Source of the DNA: Pyrenopolyporus hunteri
Lineage: Eukaryota; Ascomycota; Sordariomycetes; Xylariales; Hypoxylaceae
DNA length: 64,000 nucleotides
Reading direction: 5' to 3'
Assembly: GCA_902806595.1 (NCBI GenBank)
Contig: CADCXC010000009.1
Coordinates: forward strand, 434,001 to 498,000
Part shown: in pieces, positions 11,393-22,885 of the stretch
Position numbering within the stretch: the stretch's first letter is position 1
Layout of the letters: the number at the start of each line of letters is the position of its first letter
The notes under the pieces: model-generated
Database searches by the model: none
Seen by the model: only the letters and a program-made list of their open reading frames with translations
Told to the model about the DNA's origin: nothing
Program-made: the position numbers and the translations under genes

Positions 11393-13689
11393 TCAGGCGA
11401 GCTCCTGCATAAACGCCGGGGCCGAAATCTCACCGCTGAAATCGAAATCGGCGAGGTCTGTGCCGGGGACCTTGAGAATCGGGTCGTGAGACCAGGCAGG
11501 CTCCAGGAATATATCGGGTTGAGCAGCCTAGACGGCATTGAGAACAAGTTAGCGATTCCTCGTTTACTTACACGCCACGTTGGGCCGACTTACCAAGTTC
11601 TGGCCCGAACCAACAGAGAACATATCAAGCCGGGATGGGGGAGGATACGAGGTATAACGGGGTTGTGCGTTCGGCATCTGCCCATGAGCCCCCTGCTCAT
11701 AAGCTCGAGAGAGACCCTTAGCTTTCTCTAACGCGTAATTTGCCGCCCGGTCTAGGCTCACCAGAACGACCCGGAGTGTTTTGAATGATTTTGAGTACTC
11801 GAGTAACTTCTCCACGCGTTCCATGGTCTTCGTGGTGAGTTCCCGATCATACACCACCAACTCGTGTGTAGGGAAGTATATGATATTAGCCAGCAAGACA
11901 ACGAACGCCGAAAAATAGGCACAGCCGCCCAACCTGTGCGACTAATCAGTAATGACGGTTCCTACGGAAAGCAGTCAGACGAATTTCTCACCATAAGTTA
12001 CACCCGCTGTAACTTTTATTATCTAATATGTTTAAGCAGCCGCGGCTAGCTCTTACGCAAGTATCCCAGTAACGCGGCAATAGCGGTAGATGATGTCTCG
12101 CGCAGGCATGAGTTTGGCTGCTGGCGAAGTAGCGGATGATGGCGCCGCTAAGACCGTCAACTGATTTCAGCCAGGGCGACTCGAGGGAGAATAGACCGTT
12201 GAGGGCGGTATAACACATCAGGTAGGTATGATATAGAAGAATCATATGGGAAAGCGGTGCTCTTCCAAGAGTCTCTGTTATCTTGTCAAGTTGTAGCGAT
12301 GCCGGTATCCTTTGCAGCCACGCGTTGAGCATTCGGGCGAGATGTGACACTTTCTCCTGCCGAGCCTCGGGTGACAGCTTCGATGACCGGTTGCTGAGTA
12401 GGTAGTCGTAAATTTTTCCTTCCAGATAAGCAAGCTGAACCCTGACGCGGAGATAGTTGAGTTGGGAACGCCCGTCAATGCTCTGAAGATAGTTGTCGTT
12501 GTTCAAAGGAAGATCTAAGTCTACATCGTCGTCGTTTTGAATAGATGGGATTTTCAAACGGAAGCATACATCCTAAATATACAATCAACTCTGAAGTTTT
12601 CAGAGATGGAAAGATAACGCTCACCTTGTCTAGGATGTAGCAAAGCCAGAACACGTTACTCCTGTGCTGCGCGATTTCTGGCGAGAACTCAGACAAGGAG
12701 GATTTCACGTGAAGTTGTAACCTATGGGCCAACCGAACAGCCGTGCTGATCAAGACCGAGGCCGGCTTCTGGTCAGTGCTTGTCTGGAAGAGAACTGTAG
12801 CACATCAGGTTAGCAATTTTGTTTCCTGTTAAAAGCAAAGAGGAAAGAAAGACGCCGAGGCTTCCTTAGAAACTTACTAACTAGGCCTAAGAGGACCTGG
12901 ATTCCTAGAAGGTCTTCTTCCCGAGTCACAAGTTCGTCGAGCTCCTTCTGAGCGTTATCAATACATTGTCGGATCTTAACATCATCGAATTTAAGCACAA
13001 CTTCGTCGACGTCGGCAGTACGAACACGATAACCAAGAGCAAGGACTACATTTATGGCGGCCCATACTGCCCTTGAATTCTTGCCTAGCTCTCGCTCCGA
13101 GTAAAAATTGCATAGCATTGTCAGAAAATGGGGTTGGTGGAACAGCGGTAAGGCGGAATTGAAATCACGGAAATAGTCGTCTACGACTGGCATTATTTCG
13201 GCGAGCGGCGGTAGGCAATATTCCCCGTAGCGCTCTGAGCGGCACAGACCAGAGAACCCCGAATGGGTATTCGCTGACGAAGCCATAGAGTTGTCAACTA
13301 GATTTGAGGCATCGCTAGGATCTTTATCCGTCGTCGTAGCGAGGCTAGGATCACCAAGTTTATCTAACTTTGCCTCAATTCGTGCGAGACGGGCTTGAAG
13401 ATCATCACCACCCGTGGCGATGTTGGTTGCATGCGTGGTCTCCTTTGCAGGAGCAGCAGCGGCAGCAGCAGGAGCGGGAGCTGTCCTCCTTCGTATCATT
13501 GTCGTGCTACACCGTACTTTATATAATAAACAGTTTGAGCATGCCGGCTTCAGCATGTCGCACTTGATTTTCTTCTTGAAGCACGTGTCGCCTTGCGTAT
13601 TAATTTACAATTAGCGAGGTCGCGGTGGCAATGATCCGTATACACGATAACCTACATGCTTTACGACGAGAACTAGTCTCCATTGTCAT
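11393..13689 (-). CDS. Zn2Cys6 transcription factor with fungal_trans domain; frame uncertain near 12120-12155
   Basis: A fungal binuclear-zinc-cluster regulator; the target is unknown. Minus-strand exons as I read them: 13656-13689, 12878-13591, 12625-12794, 12057-12572, 11992-12006, 11594-11933 and 11393-11527. The first splice (GCAT|GTAGGT to CAAG|GC) completes a perfect zinc cluster, C12-x2-C15-x6-C22-x6-C29-x2-C32-x6-C39. It is followed by a short linker, a small coiled segment (QARLARIEAKLDKL) and a middle homology region (FHQPHFLTMLCNFY; ILFQTSTDQKPASVLISTA; FWLCYILDKDVCFRL). Within 12057-12572 the frame must shift by one: either a 34-nt intron at 12121-12154 is removed, giving 629 residues in total, or the gene carries a frameshift. 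A 15-nt exon then restores CNLWLGGCAYFSAF. The C-terminus ends at PAFMQELA. The ends and the family are firm; the middle exon structure is not. Confidence 0.8.
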
Positions 13690-14486
13690 CAACGGACCCA
13701 GGGATGACGTGGGAAAGTATCGGTCGATTCTAGCGAAGCTGTGAAAAAGAGTAGAGATTAAAAGAGACTAGGAGAGTTGATACTCAATTCTGTGGAAGTG
13801 ATAATAGATACCCAGTGCCCGCATGCCCATAAGGTAAGGGAAGAGGGATAGGAATAGGAATAGAAATAGGAATAGGGGAGTTGCTCTTATGATTTTACTC
13901 TTATAATTCGACTCTGATAATTCGTAATGAGTGATATTGAGACTTGAGACTTGCTGACAAATTGACAAGCGCAGGAAGGGAGGTCTTGGCGTAACCCTAC
14001 ATATAAACGGGTACATGTACGTACCCAACGACTATGCAGTTAGGTATGAGGATGTATGCGTATCTGCGGCGGGTATATAATAGGGGGGTCACACCATATC
14101 ACTGGACAACGGGAAGGTTCGAGCCTCATGTTATCTCTTTATACGTGTTGCACATATCCTGACTTAATCCAAGTACATAGGTACATACCTACATGCGTAT
14201 ACGTACCTCTTCACCTCTTCACCTCTTCTTACAACTGCCGTTTAGCTGAATCAACATCGAAGAAATTGTGAATGTTCAGGGAGCAACAGTGTGCTTGTAT
14301 ATATGCCTCTATGTCCCAACTTCGCATGCCATTCTATATAAAATATAGGCCTCATATATATACACGCTTAGGCCTGTGAAATAGGTGGCGATACCATCAA
14401 CGTCTTGCCAAGTTGTATATACAGCCCGCCTAAACGAAGAAAGAAACCATATAACCCCTAAGTGCCTGTCTAGAATCATGACCGGT
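13690..14486. other. Promoter side of Zn2Cys6 gene; GGAATA repeats
   Basis: This non-coding spacer lies upstream of the minus-strand regulator and downstream of the OYE-family gene. A degenerate hexamer tract (GGAATA/GAAATA units) lies at about 13846-13877. No gene is recognised. Confidence 0.55.
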
Positions 14487-15962
14487 CTAGTAAGCAACGC
14501 CATACGGGTGTGAGGTCGTCTCCGGACCCGTCAAGTCAACGAAGCCCGTAACCTCCAGCTTGCCCCCGTCTGCGATGACTTTCTGAAAGTAATTCCTCAT
14601 ATCTACCTTGAAGCTCTCGATCGCCTTCTCATCGCTGGCATCGAAAGGTTCTTGACCCTTGGCCACCTGTTGCAATTGCGTCCCCGCGAGGATTATGCTA
14701 CGGTTGCTATCGTTTAAAAATTCATCCACGGGCTTGGTAGCTCCAGTGACCCGGCCAGCAAGAATATCCGTGGCTAGGCGAGGCTCCTGAGCAGCCGGGC
14801 GGCCCAAGCCAATACCATCCAGGATTTCGAGGGCCTTCACCATAGCTGCGGCAGTACGGAACCCGCCAGTCAAGAACTTCTTGGTCTTAGAGAGGTGTGG
14901 CACGATGTCGTCGACAAACTCGATAAAGTATGCCTCCCGCTTCACAGTCGAGTCTTTCTTCTTCCTGTCCCAGCCGATGTCTTCATGGTTCCCGCCCGAG
15001 AGCTCGACGTAGTCGAAGCCCAGTTCCTGTATCCTTTCACACATGATTTTGGCTTCCGCCGGCTTTATACCCTTCTCCTGGAACTCAACCGAGTTGAGTT
15101 TAATCCCGAGGATGAATCCAGGCTGAATTCGCTTCTTCATCTCCTCGGCAATCTCGGACACGAGTCGCATGCGGTTCTCAAGGCTGCCGCCGTACTCATC
15201 AGTACGTTGGTTAGTGAGCTCTGACAAGAACTGCGCAATTAGATACCCGTGTGCTCCGTGTAGCTGCACACCGTCGAATCCTGCTTTCTGGAGGTACTCA
15301 GCGGCGTGAGCGAACCCGTCGATGACACGAGCAATGTCCGCTTTCGTGGCCTCCCGGGGAACTGCATAGGCCATCCCGTTCTTGGAAGGTGCTGCGTCGT
15401 TATGTTTTAGTGTTTGAAGCTATCCGCGGGGTACGAGGCTTACATACGATGCTGGATCGCGGACGCTGAAATTGTATCCTTCCTTAAATTAGCGGAAAGT
15501 TGGCGGCCGGGGTGCGTCATCTGAGCGACGACCAAGCTGCCGTTCGCCTTCGCAGCCGCTGCCAGTTCCTTGAAAGCTTCAAAACGCGGGCCGGACGGAG
15601 GGCACTCGGGCGTGATTATGCCGTCCCCCGCAAGATCCAGCATATCGAATTCAATATCGATGTTTCCGGTAGCGATAATTCCCCACTCGTTCTCTCCCCA
15701 TCTGAGCCAAATATTAGTACCAGTTCAGTCAGGTAAGTACTATTCTTTGGCTAACTGATCTTTACCTTCGATATAACTCGATGAGCTCCTTGGTTGGGAT
15801 GCCACGCTCCTCGAGATTTCTGGGGCTCCAGGAAGCAAGGCCTTCGGCCATCGAGGCCTTGTAGAAGCGGTTCTTCGCAACCCTTCCCGAGAATTCGAAC
15901 TTAAGGGGCCGGGCAAGTGGCGTGATGTCCACGTGGGCGGACTCGAACCGTTTAACAGGCAT
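14487..15962 (-). CDS. NADH:flavin oxidoreductase, old yellow enzyme family
   Basis: An FMN-dependent ene-reductase-type TIM barrel. Three minus-strand exons, 15766-15962, 15448-15701 and 14487-15391, are joined by introns of 64 and 56 nt to give 451 residues. The joins restore continuous family sequence: ELYRRWGENEWGIIATGNID at the first, ISASAIQHPPSKNGMAYAVP at the second. Hallmarks are the start of the barrel (LARPLKFEFSGRVAKNRF), QMTHPGRQ, the substrate-site HGAHGYLIAQFLS, and TDEYGGSLENRMRL. Near the C-terminus are TGGFRTAAAM and LGRPAAQEP of the FMN phosphate site. It resembles the fungal YqjM-like or 'NADH oxidase'-type branch rather than classic yeast OYE. No secondary-metabolism neighbours are present. 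Substrate unknown. Confidence 0.92.
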
Positions 15963-16906
15963 CGTGGCTCTCGGTGTACTTAGCGACCGAACGTCTTTTA
16001 TTCTATTGTGATTCTTGGGAGATCTTGGTGGTCTTCCTCGCCAAAGCCGCCGATGATAATACTTCGATTTTAGTCTCGAGGGAATTCGACGGGATCTAGC
16101 TTCATTAAATACCTATGCCTTCCACGTTTTATTTCATTTTATTTCGTGGCATTGCATCCGGGATTCGGACGAATACCACCCCATCGACTGCAATCATTCC
16201 GGATTAGGGGTTGATAACACTACCTACACAACAGAGGAGACGGCGTAGTACATAGACCATTTCCTCCGCGGCCTTCATTTCACAGTAAGGAAGCATAGCG
16301 CTAGGAGAAGCCGCGGCTTTATTTCCTAGCCGGATTATAAATCCTGATTGTTGGTTATACGAGGGCTATGAGGTTCAAATGAGTATCACCGAGTGCCACG
16401 GAGTTCCGTGGTTCTCCATGGTCACTACAGTGCTGGGGTTTGGCGGGGTCTCCATTTATTTGTTGTTTCAGTATTCCAGTGTCATCATCACGTACGAGAA
16501 GAAAAAACGAGAGAAAAGAAATAGATACCCATCTTAATAATAATACCGACCGACCTCGTATGATAACCCAACATAGAACGTGCACGTGTAGCGGCCCGCA
16601 CATGTTGGGTGCGAGAACGGGTAGCCTGTCTCCATGAATTAATATGATGTATATTATTACGCACTTGTCAAAGTAGAGCTTTTCGCGGCTATTTGGCTGA
16701 TATTGATGATGCTCCTATCTGATGCTGCCAAACTCTTGCACCGAGCCTCAACGCCGCCCACGCAATTCCGTACTCTTTATACCTTATCAGGAGCTATCTT
16801 TGATGAGTAAGTGACAGCCCGTATCTTCGGTCGCGAGATGAGGCCTAGCAACGCCCCAGTTTAGGCCTGAAAACAAGTATGGGTTAGGAAAGGGATCCAG
16901 CCTTAT
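15963..16906. other. Spacer between OYE gene start and RTF1 stop
   Basis: This non-coding spacer is the promoter side of the OYE-family gene. The open frames 16355-16603 (minus) and 16440-16637 (plus) overlap on opposite strands, are short and carry no domain. Nothing else is recognised. Confidence 0.55.
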
Positions 16907-19226
16907 TTAGTCGATATCTACCTCGATATCGAGGTCTAGGGCGGCGATTATATCATCGTCTACGATCGGCTTATGGATTTGCGGTATTCCCTTCTTGTCC
17001 CTGCCCGCCTGATGGTTCTGCATTTGCAGCTTCTGAAGATGGGGCAGAAGTGGCGCCTTAGTAGTAGTGGCAGTCTGCTTGGGCGTGCCGTTTGTTGGCG
17101 TGGACGTCCCGCTGCCATTCGCCGGCGTCGGCTTTCGTTCAGTCGATCCGTTAACGTCTTGCATGAACTTAGGCTTGGTTCTTAGACGGCGCGAAGTATC
17201 CTCTACGACCTCCTCTCCTCGTGCAATGCGCGCCTCAATCTGGCGTGCCTTAGCCTTCTCCATCATTTGAGCCCTCCGGACGGCCTGCACATTGTACTTG
17301 CGGTTCTCGGCATTCAAAGCGGCCAAGCGTTCCTGCTGCGATGGTGTCGAGCTCGTGGATTTGTTAGATGACGTGAGGCTGGTCTTGAAAGCTAAACGTG
17401 GAGTCTCGAGGGAGTCCAGCCGATCTTGGAGCTCCGAGACCTTTGCATCGTCCCCACGACGTTTGGCCTCCTCGATTAAGTTGAGTAATCGGTTTCGCTC
17501 TATGGGGGTGAACTTGCTGAGTAAATTTCGCTCTCGCTCGATCTTGGCATTCACCTCCGCATCGGTCCAGGACCGATTCATGAGAGCGTTGATATCATCA
17601 ATTTTGGCGTCTAAAGTTGGTCTCTTTGGAAAGATAACGCCTTCGTCTTGGCAAACTTTCTTATAGCGGTTGAATTCGGCCTATGATTGATGAGATTGGG
17701 AGAAACTAAATAGAATCATTGTATTATAACATACCTCCGTAAAGGGCGAGTCGGAGCAACTGATGAAGGGCCACTCTCTTTCGGATTTGCCGTGGGCGGC
17801 TCGAACATACTGATCAGTGACGAAGTTCTGGCCGTTCGACTTCTCCATAGCGTATGGTTTTCCTTGGGAGAAGCCTGCAATGGTGTAATCAGTAAGACAA
17901 GTAAACTGATAGAATTCGGCATCTAGGCCATACCTTTAATAAGAGCCATTCGGTAGACGTTCGCACCATCCGGGCCGGGGCCGAGAGCGATACGGACGTA
18001 ACAGCCGGTGATAGCTTCGTCGAATCCGGGGTAGAAACAAACTCGAGCAAAGCGGCTGCGGCCAAGTCGCACGCGTTCAAAATCGCGTATATCAGCGAGA
18101 GGTATCTCTTTCACCTCGGGGGTTCGCGACTTGGAGTGTCTGTCTTTAGACGCACCCGCCCAACCACCATCGCTATCGCCGTCGATACCGCGGTCGGGAC
18201 TATCGCGGGAGGCCGAGTGCGACTTTTTGCTTCGCTCTCGGTCCTCCTCTCTACGGCGCAAGCGATCGCTCTTCTCGGCTCGAGCTCGGCGGAGTGACTC
18301 GATGCCAGCACTCGTCTCACCCACCCTCGAACCACCCACCCTTGTTCGCTGCCGCGAGGTCTTGCGCTGGGTTTCGTCTAAGTCGGCGGCGCCGGCCTTG
18401 CGCTTTTTGACCGATTGGCTGTCGTCTTCTCTCGTCTTCAGTAATCGACGCAATAGGGTGTTCTGTCGTTGACGGTCGACTTCCTCTTGGCGTCTAGCGA
18501 GTAGCTGTTCCCGTTCAAGTTCGGGCATGGCTAGGATCTCTTCCTTTTCTGCTTCGCTAGCGTAAATCCCCTCGACAGGATACTTGTTATCGTCATCATC
18601 CTCCATCTTGCCGTTGGTGTTGGACGCTTGGAAAGTATCGGAATCGGAATCAGACTCGTCCATTGGTGCGGAGTTTTGTGAAGCAGGAGAGGCGACCGAA
18701 GAACTGTTGGAAGGCATGAGAAGATGTTAGTTAGCTTACCAATGCCTTTGTTTCGCGGTTAGGAAGTAAAAGAGATGGATGAAATGGTGGCAGGTGGTGA
18801 GTGTTAGGCAAAAAAACAACAACAACGACGACGACGTGGGTAGTTACAGTTGCTTGGTCACTGGGTTGCTTGGGTGCTAGGTGGGGGAGGGAACTTGACG
18901 TTGCCGTTACTGGGTGGAAGGGTCTGCCTTTTTCCCTCTCGTTCTTTCTCAGGCGCAACGATGACGGGTTGCAAAGGGGAGAGTCTGAGAGGAGGCAGAA
19001 AGGAAAGGCAGGTGTGGTTAACTCACGCTTCGCCCTCCTCCTCGTCCGAATCATCATGCTTTCTCCTCCCGGATTTCTGTTTGGTCTTGCTCGAAGTTTG
19101 ATCCTTGGATTCGAGGCCGGGTGACTTAGACGCAGACCGGCTAGGGTTTGTGGCTTGCTCTTGTTCCTCATCGGAGGACTCGTCGCCGCCCACGAGGGCT
19201 AGGAGTTCATCATCCACATCGGCCAT
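16907..19226 (-). CDS. RTF1: RNA polymerase-associated protein Rtf1 (Paf1 complex)
   Basis: A transcription-elongation factor of the nuclear Paf1 complex; it links RNA polymerase II to histone H2B ubiquitination. Minus-strand exons are 19027-19226, 17934-18703, 17735-17874 and 16907-17680, giving 627 residues with every join in frame. The N-terminus (MADVDDELLALVGGDE) is acidic with repeated SDEE patches. A basic/acidic charged region leads to a Plus3 domain at about residues 260-390, from IPLADIRDFERVRLGRSRF through CFYPGFDEAITGCYVRI to FVTDQYVRAAHG and WPFISCSDSPFTE. The C-terminal third is helical and charged (NRLLNLIEEAKRRGDD; RRAQMMEKAKARQ) and ends in an acidic tail. The first intron (18704-19026) is 323 nt, unusually long for this window. 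It is divergent from COQ7. Confidence 0.95.
18704..19026 (-). other. Long first intron of RTF1
   Basis: Donor GAAGC|GTGAGT and acceptor CAACAG|T, with a strong branch-like CTAACTAAC just upstream of the acceptor. The intron contains a run of CAA/GAC-type triplets near 18815-18836. The next longest intron I placed is 181 nt (30511-30691), so this one is the longest in the window. Confidence 0.75.
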
Positions 19227-20122
19227 AGCGACGGATTCCGAGCCGTGAAGCCGGTTAAAACTTGGGGTTAAAGGCTTAATTGGAGATGGCGATTTTCTTG
19301 GGAAGTATCGCTCTGCGAATGCGATGCGGGATGGCGACCGCCGCGAAGCGCGATAACTTAGGGACAGTCTTGGTGTAGAAACGAGGAATTGCGCTTCTTC
19401 AGTAAACAAAAGCGGGTAATTAGGGACATTCAGAAGATGCAGGCATGAAAGACAGGGAAAAGAATGGGGGGGAGAAGTGACGAATGATGGGTGCCTAACT
19501 TTGCCTGTCCATTCATAAAAAAAAAAAGGTCGGGCAGTACGAAGAAATTGAAAGGTTGATTGAAGTTGAAGTTGAAGTTGTTAAGTCCAGCCTCGCCGCT
19601 CATACACATATGTAGGTACATTAGGTAACTTTGGAATAACTCTTTGGGAAAAAGAACAGTCCGCGAGCTTATCTGCTGTCTTCCCCATAATTTTCGATTG
19701 GGTGGTATCGTCCTTACGTAATTCTTCCTCCAAGGCTTTACCTAGATAGGTAAATGGCGCCAAAGCACTGGCACTACATAGGTACACCAATCCAACGAAC
19801 GCATTTAATGTTTGGCGTATGGTATAAATGTACCTACCTAGGCATGTACCTAGGTAGGTAGGTACCAGGTATGTACTGGCGGGCACGGTCCTTTTGAAAA
19901 TCAGACCATTGATATTAAATCTTTACCTAGGTACCTAGGTACCTACCTACCTCACCTCTAAAGTCGGGTTGATTATTCCCGTATTTTTACAACTTTCTTC
20001 AATAGGTTTCTGTACAGGTAGGTAGGCCAGCTCCCACATACACACGCAGCCGGATCCGACCTTTTCCTGGCCAATTCCTCTGAAGGTCTCTTTTCTTTGC
20101 TCTGAGGGATAACGCCTCGGAA
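19227..20122. promoter_or_regulatory. Divergent promoter region RTF1/COQ7 with repeats
   Basis: An 896-nt region separates two divergently transcribed housekeeping genes. It contains an A11-type run near 19517-19528, three tandem GTTGAA units at about 19560-19580, and two dense TACCTAGG/GGTAC clusters at 19831-19872 and 19924-19955. No third gene is recognised; a 240-codon antisense frame reaching into COQ7 is a shadow. Confidence 0.5.
19831..19955. repeat. Two clusters of TACCTAGGTA palindromic repeats
   Basis: Runs such as CTAGGTAGGTAGGTACC and CCTAGGTACCTAGGTACC make overlapping palindromes built on CCTAGG and GGTACC. They lie about 170-290 nt upstream of the COQ7 start. Confidence 0.8.
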
Positions 20123-20961
20123 ATGTCTGTGCCAAGAATACAGGCGTATGCTATGCGCCAATCCCTTCGACGTCCCCTCCGTAATGTCCTTATTCCCCTC
20201 TCCCCCCAACAGGTCCGAAGACAGTTCTTAAGCACAACATCGAAGGACAATGCGACGGTATCGACGGCCCCATCCTCCCCGGTTGATCCGTCGAAGCCCC
20301 AACCCAAACGCAAGCCCCTAACCAAGGAACAACGGGATTTTCTCTCATCAGCTGTAAGGCCGTCTTTCAAAGCACCTACTCCTTGGTCGTTTAAGTTCCT
20401 AGGACTCGAGCTAAGACACCTCTCAAGCTCCGTGTAAACCAAGCCGGGGAATTGGCCGCCACCTTGATCTATACGGCCCAGACGCCACCGCTCATCAGTG
20501 CCCATCCACATCTTCGGCCCCTGATGGCCCATATGTATGCTCAAGAAGAGGGCCATCTCAACACGTTCAACTCCCTCATCGCCAAGCACCGCGTGCGACC
20601 AACGGCCCTCTACCCGCTCTGGTCCGTCCTGGCAACGGGATTGGGCTGGTCGACAGCAGTTATGGGGCGCGAGGCCGCGATGGCCTGCACGGAAGCTGTT
20701 GAGACAGAGATCGGTGGTCACTACAATAACCAGATACGGACGTTACTAGAAATGTTCGAGCAATGGGAAGTAGAAGGGTACGAGGTAGGCGAGGAGCTTC
20801 AAGATCTGGTGAAGACATTGCGCCGAATACGAGACGAGGAACTAGAGCACTTGGACCACGCCGTTGACAATGATGCGAAGAAGGCCGAGCCGCACTGGCT
20901 ATTAACCGGCGTGATACGGTTGGGTTGCAGAGGAGCAATTTGGGTTAGCGAGAGAGTATAA
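20123..20961 (+). CDS. COQ7: Demethoxyubiquinone hydroxylase Coq7 (mitochondrial)
   Basis: A di-iron monooxygenase that catalyses the penultimate step of ubiquinone synthesis in the CoQ synthome on the inner mitochondrial membrane. Exons are 20123-20353 and 20428-20961, with donor GCT|GTAAGG and acceptor TCAAG|CTC; 254 residues. The join restores FLSSALRVNQAGELAAT. The first about 45 residues (RQSLRRPLRNVLIPL, RRQFLSTTS) form a mitochondrial presequence. Di-iron ligands fit the family: E85 (NQAGE), E117-x2-H120 (QEEGH), E169 (EAVETE) and E215-x2-H218 (EELEH). Length and motif spacing fit fungal Coq7. Met at 20123 gives the longer presequence; Met at 20153 is an alternative. Confidence 0.96.
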
Positions 20962-22035
20962 TACTAATATCCCAGGAAGAAAGCCCCCGACGATCTGCTT
21001 AGAGCCTTGAGCCGTCTTTCCAAATGCTCACCGGTTATGTAACTTTCATGCTTGGGAGGTCGATACGCCATTATGGAAGGACGACATCTTGGCGGATACT
21101 TGTCTACCTATTCGTCTACCTATTCTACTGGAAAGGGTAAGATTTTTCGTAAGATCGCAGCCGGCTCGAGGCTCATCGATCCAGATGACACAATTGTACA
21201 TGATGGTTTACGATCGGGCCGCGCATATAACCCCCACCGGTTGTCGCTATGTATTGTATAACGGCTTGCTAGATTTCGACTGTCAGCAGAAACATGACTC
21301 TTGAAGCTATTCGATCAACGACAGAATCGTTTCGCTGTCGTGGAGACCGTTCGACTATTTTCCGATCGTGATTTCTCGGAGTCGCGTAGAAGACAAGCCA
21401 ACGGGTCTCCTAATCTAAAAAGTCGTGTAAGAACTTCGAATACCGAATGGAACCCATCCGGTATCTAACTAGCTGAGCGGCAATCTATCCCAAGAAATTT
21501 ATGAAGTTGCTTACTCAGGACTAGGTCTCAGTTCTCAAGGCCTGATTGACTCTTGACTGTTTTTTCTTTAAGAAAAAAAGAGGAAGAAAGAAAAGAAAGA
21601 ATCGTTCTTCGTACCTGGGTGGTAACGAGTTTTGAGAACATCTGTGTTCGAAGTGAAACCTACGTTCCGACGAAGGCATAAGATGATGCTCCATCTTTGA
21701 TCTTTGAATCCTATTGGTCTTTTCGCCGTAAGAGTCATCGGCGTATACCGTATGGGGACATAGCCTATCAAGGAGAAAACACTATAGCCCATTCGGAAAG
21801 TGTCATATAACTGGGTAGCTTGTGACAAGGGTTAGTGGATTCGAACTACTGCCTCTTCAGGAAGATATTGAATAACGTTGTCGTGTTTGCGGTATTCTGT
21901 CGCTTATTTATAGAGGCAGGCTTCGTCGAGTCCCAGCTGATAATTCGCATACACATGGCCGGTATAAAAAGGCGAAACAGGTGACTATAACTTCCCTTTG
22001 AATACCGAGAACAGAGGCCGGAGGATAAAGAAGCG
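20962..22035. other. Spacer between COQ7 and GNAT gene, no gene recognised
   Basis: About 1.07 kb without a supportable gene. The open frames 21052-21261 and 21089-21304 overlap in different frames of the same strand and lack domains. A TTCTTTAAGAAAA-type inverted repeat near 21565-21580 is the only structure noticed. The plus-strand GNAT promoter should lie at the end. Confidence 0.5.
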
Positions 22036-22885
22036 ATGTCGTTGCCTTTTCCGGTACCGCCATCCCTCTCTACGGGCTTCTCAATGTCTCGCAGCACGGC
22101 CGCAGACCTGGACGCCATCGCCGAGATATACTACGATGCATTCCAAGGTGATAAGCGCAACACGTTCTGGTGGCCTTCAGAAAGGGAAGCTATGCTCGAG
22201 TGGATGAGGCATCGCGTCGGCCGCAAGATGAAGGACCGAAGCGTGCGACACTTCAAGGTCACTGATGATGAGAGCGGTGATATAGTTGCGTTTGCTAGGT
22301 GGGATATTCCCGACGGCCACGAGACGACCTTTGGAGAGTGGGTGGGCGATGATGCGCCCGCGATAAACCTTACCCAGGTAGCCACACAGCGTGAGGGTCC
22401 GGGGGATAATCCACCGGTTAATAGTGCGCCCGTCGAAGCTACCGCACCGCCCACGCTGGACTACCCGGCTGGAAGCCAGGAAGAGTTATGTCGGGTTTTC
22501 TTTGACGCGCTGAAGGACATGTCAGAGAAGCAAGGCGCGAAAGCGATGCTAGGTGAGTGCGGAGACTAGGACGTTACGTGTGTTTAAATAAACGGCTGGA
22601 GACTGAGTGTAATATGTACGTATAGGCCTATCGCTACTATGCACATCGCCGAAATACTATCGGAAAGGGGCCGCAAAGGCGTTGATGTTACCCATGCTAG
22701 CTCTCGCAGATGCTCATGGCCTCAGGACCTATCTAGAGGCTACATCCGAAGGAAAGCCTGTCTACGAGAAATTAGGCTTCCGAGAAGTAGACCGCTTAGT
22801 TTTCAACCTCAAAGAGTTGACGGGCAAATTTGAGGAGGAAGAATACACAATTACTATCATGGTACGAGAACCGAAGTCGGCGTAA
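22036..22885 (+). CDS. GNAT-family N-acetyltransferase
   Basis: A predicted acetyl-CoA-dependent N-acetyltransferase; the acceptor substrate is unknown. Exons are 22036-22552 and 22626-22885; 258 residues. The splice (CTAG|GTGAGT to TATAG|GC) restores the core strand and cofactor loop, LSLLCTSPKYYRKGAAKALM, where R-K-G-A-A is the R/Q-x-x-G-x-A acetyl-CoA motif. This is followed by YEKLGFREV, the usual C-terminal GNAT strand. The N-terminal half opens with a typical fungal pattern (TAADLDAIAEIYYDAFQGD) and has a Pro/Ala-rich loop at about residues 115-145. A later Met at 22084 (MSRSTAAD) is also plausible and matches the usual family start better. Broad fungal homologues are mostly uncharacterised. 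Confidence 0.9.

Noticed and set aside
14100..14150. GGTTCGAGCC resembling a tRNA B-box
   Set aside because: The bases on either side do not form a T-stem, and no acceptor stem or anticodon arm was found upstream.
19999..20721. 240-codon minus-strand frame
   Set aside because: Antisense to COQ7, whose di-iron motifs and splice are clear; composition fits a shadow frame.
21815..21860. Stem AGTGG/CTACT around ATTCGAA, T-arm-like
   Set aside because: Loop register is wrong for a T-loop and no cloverleaf could be built upstream.
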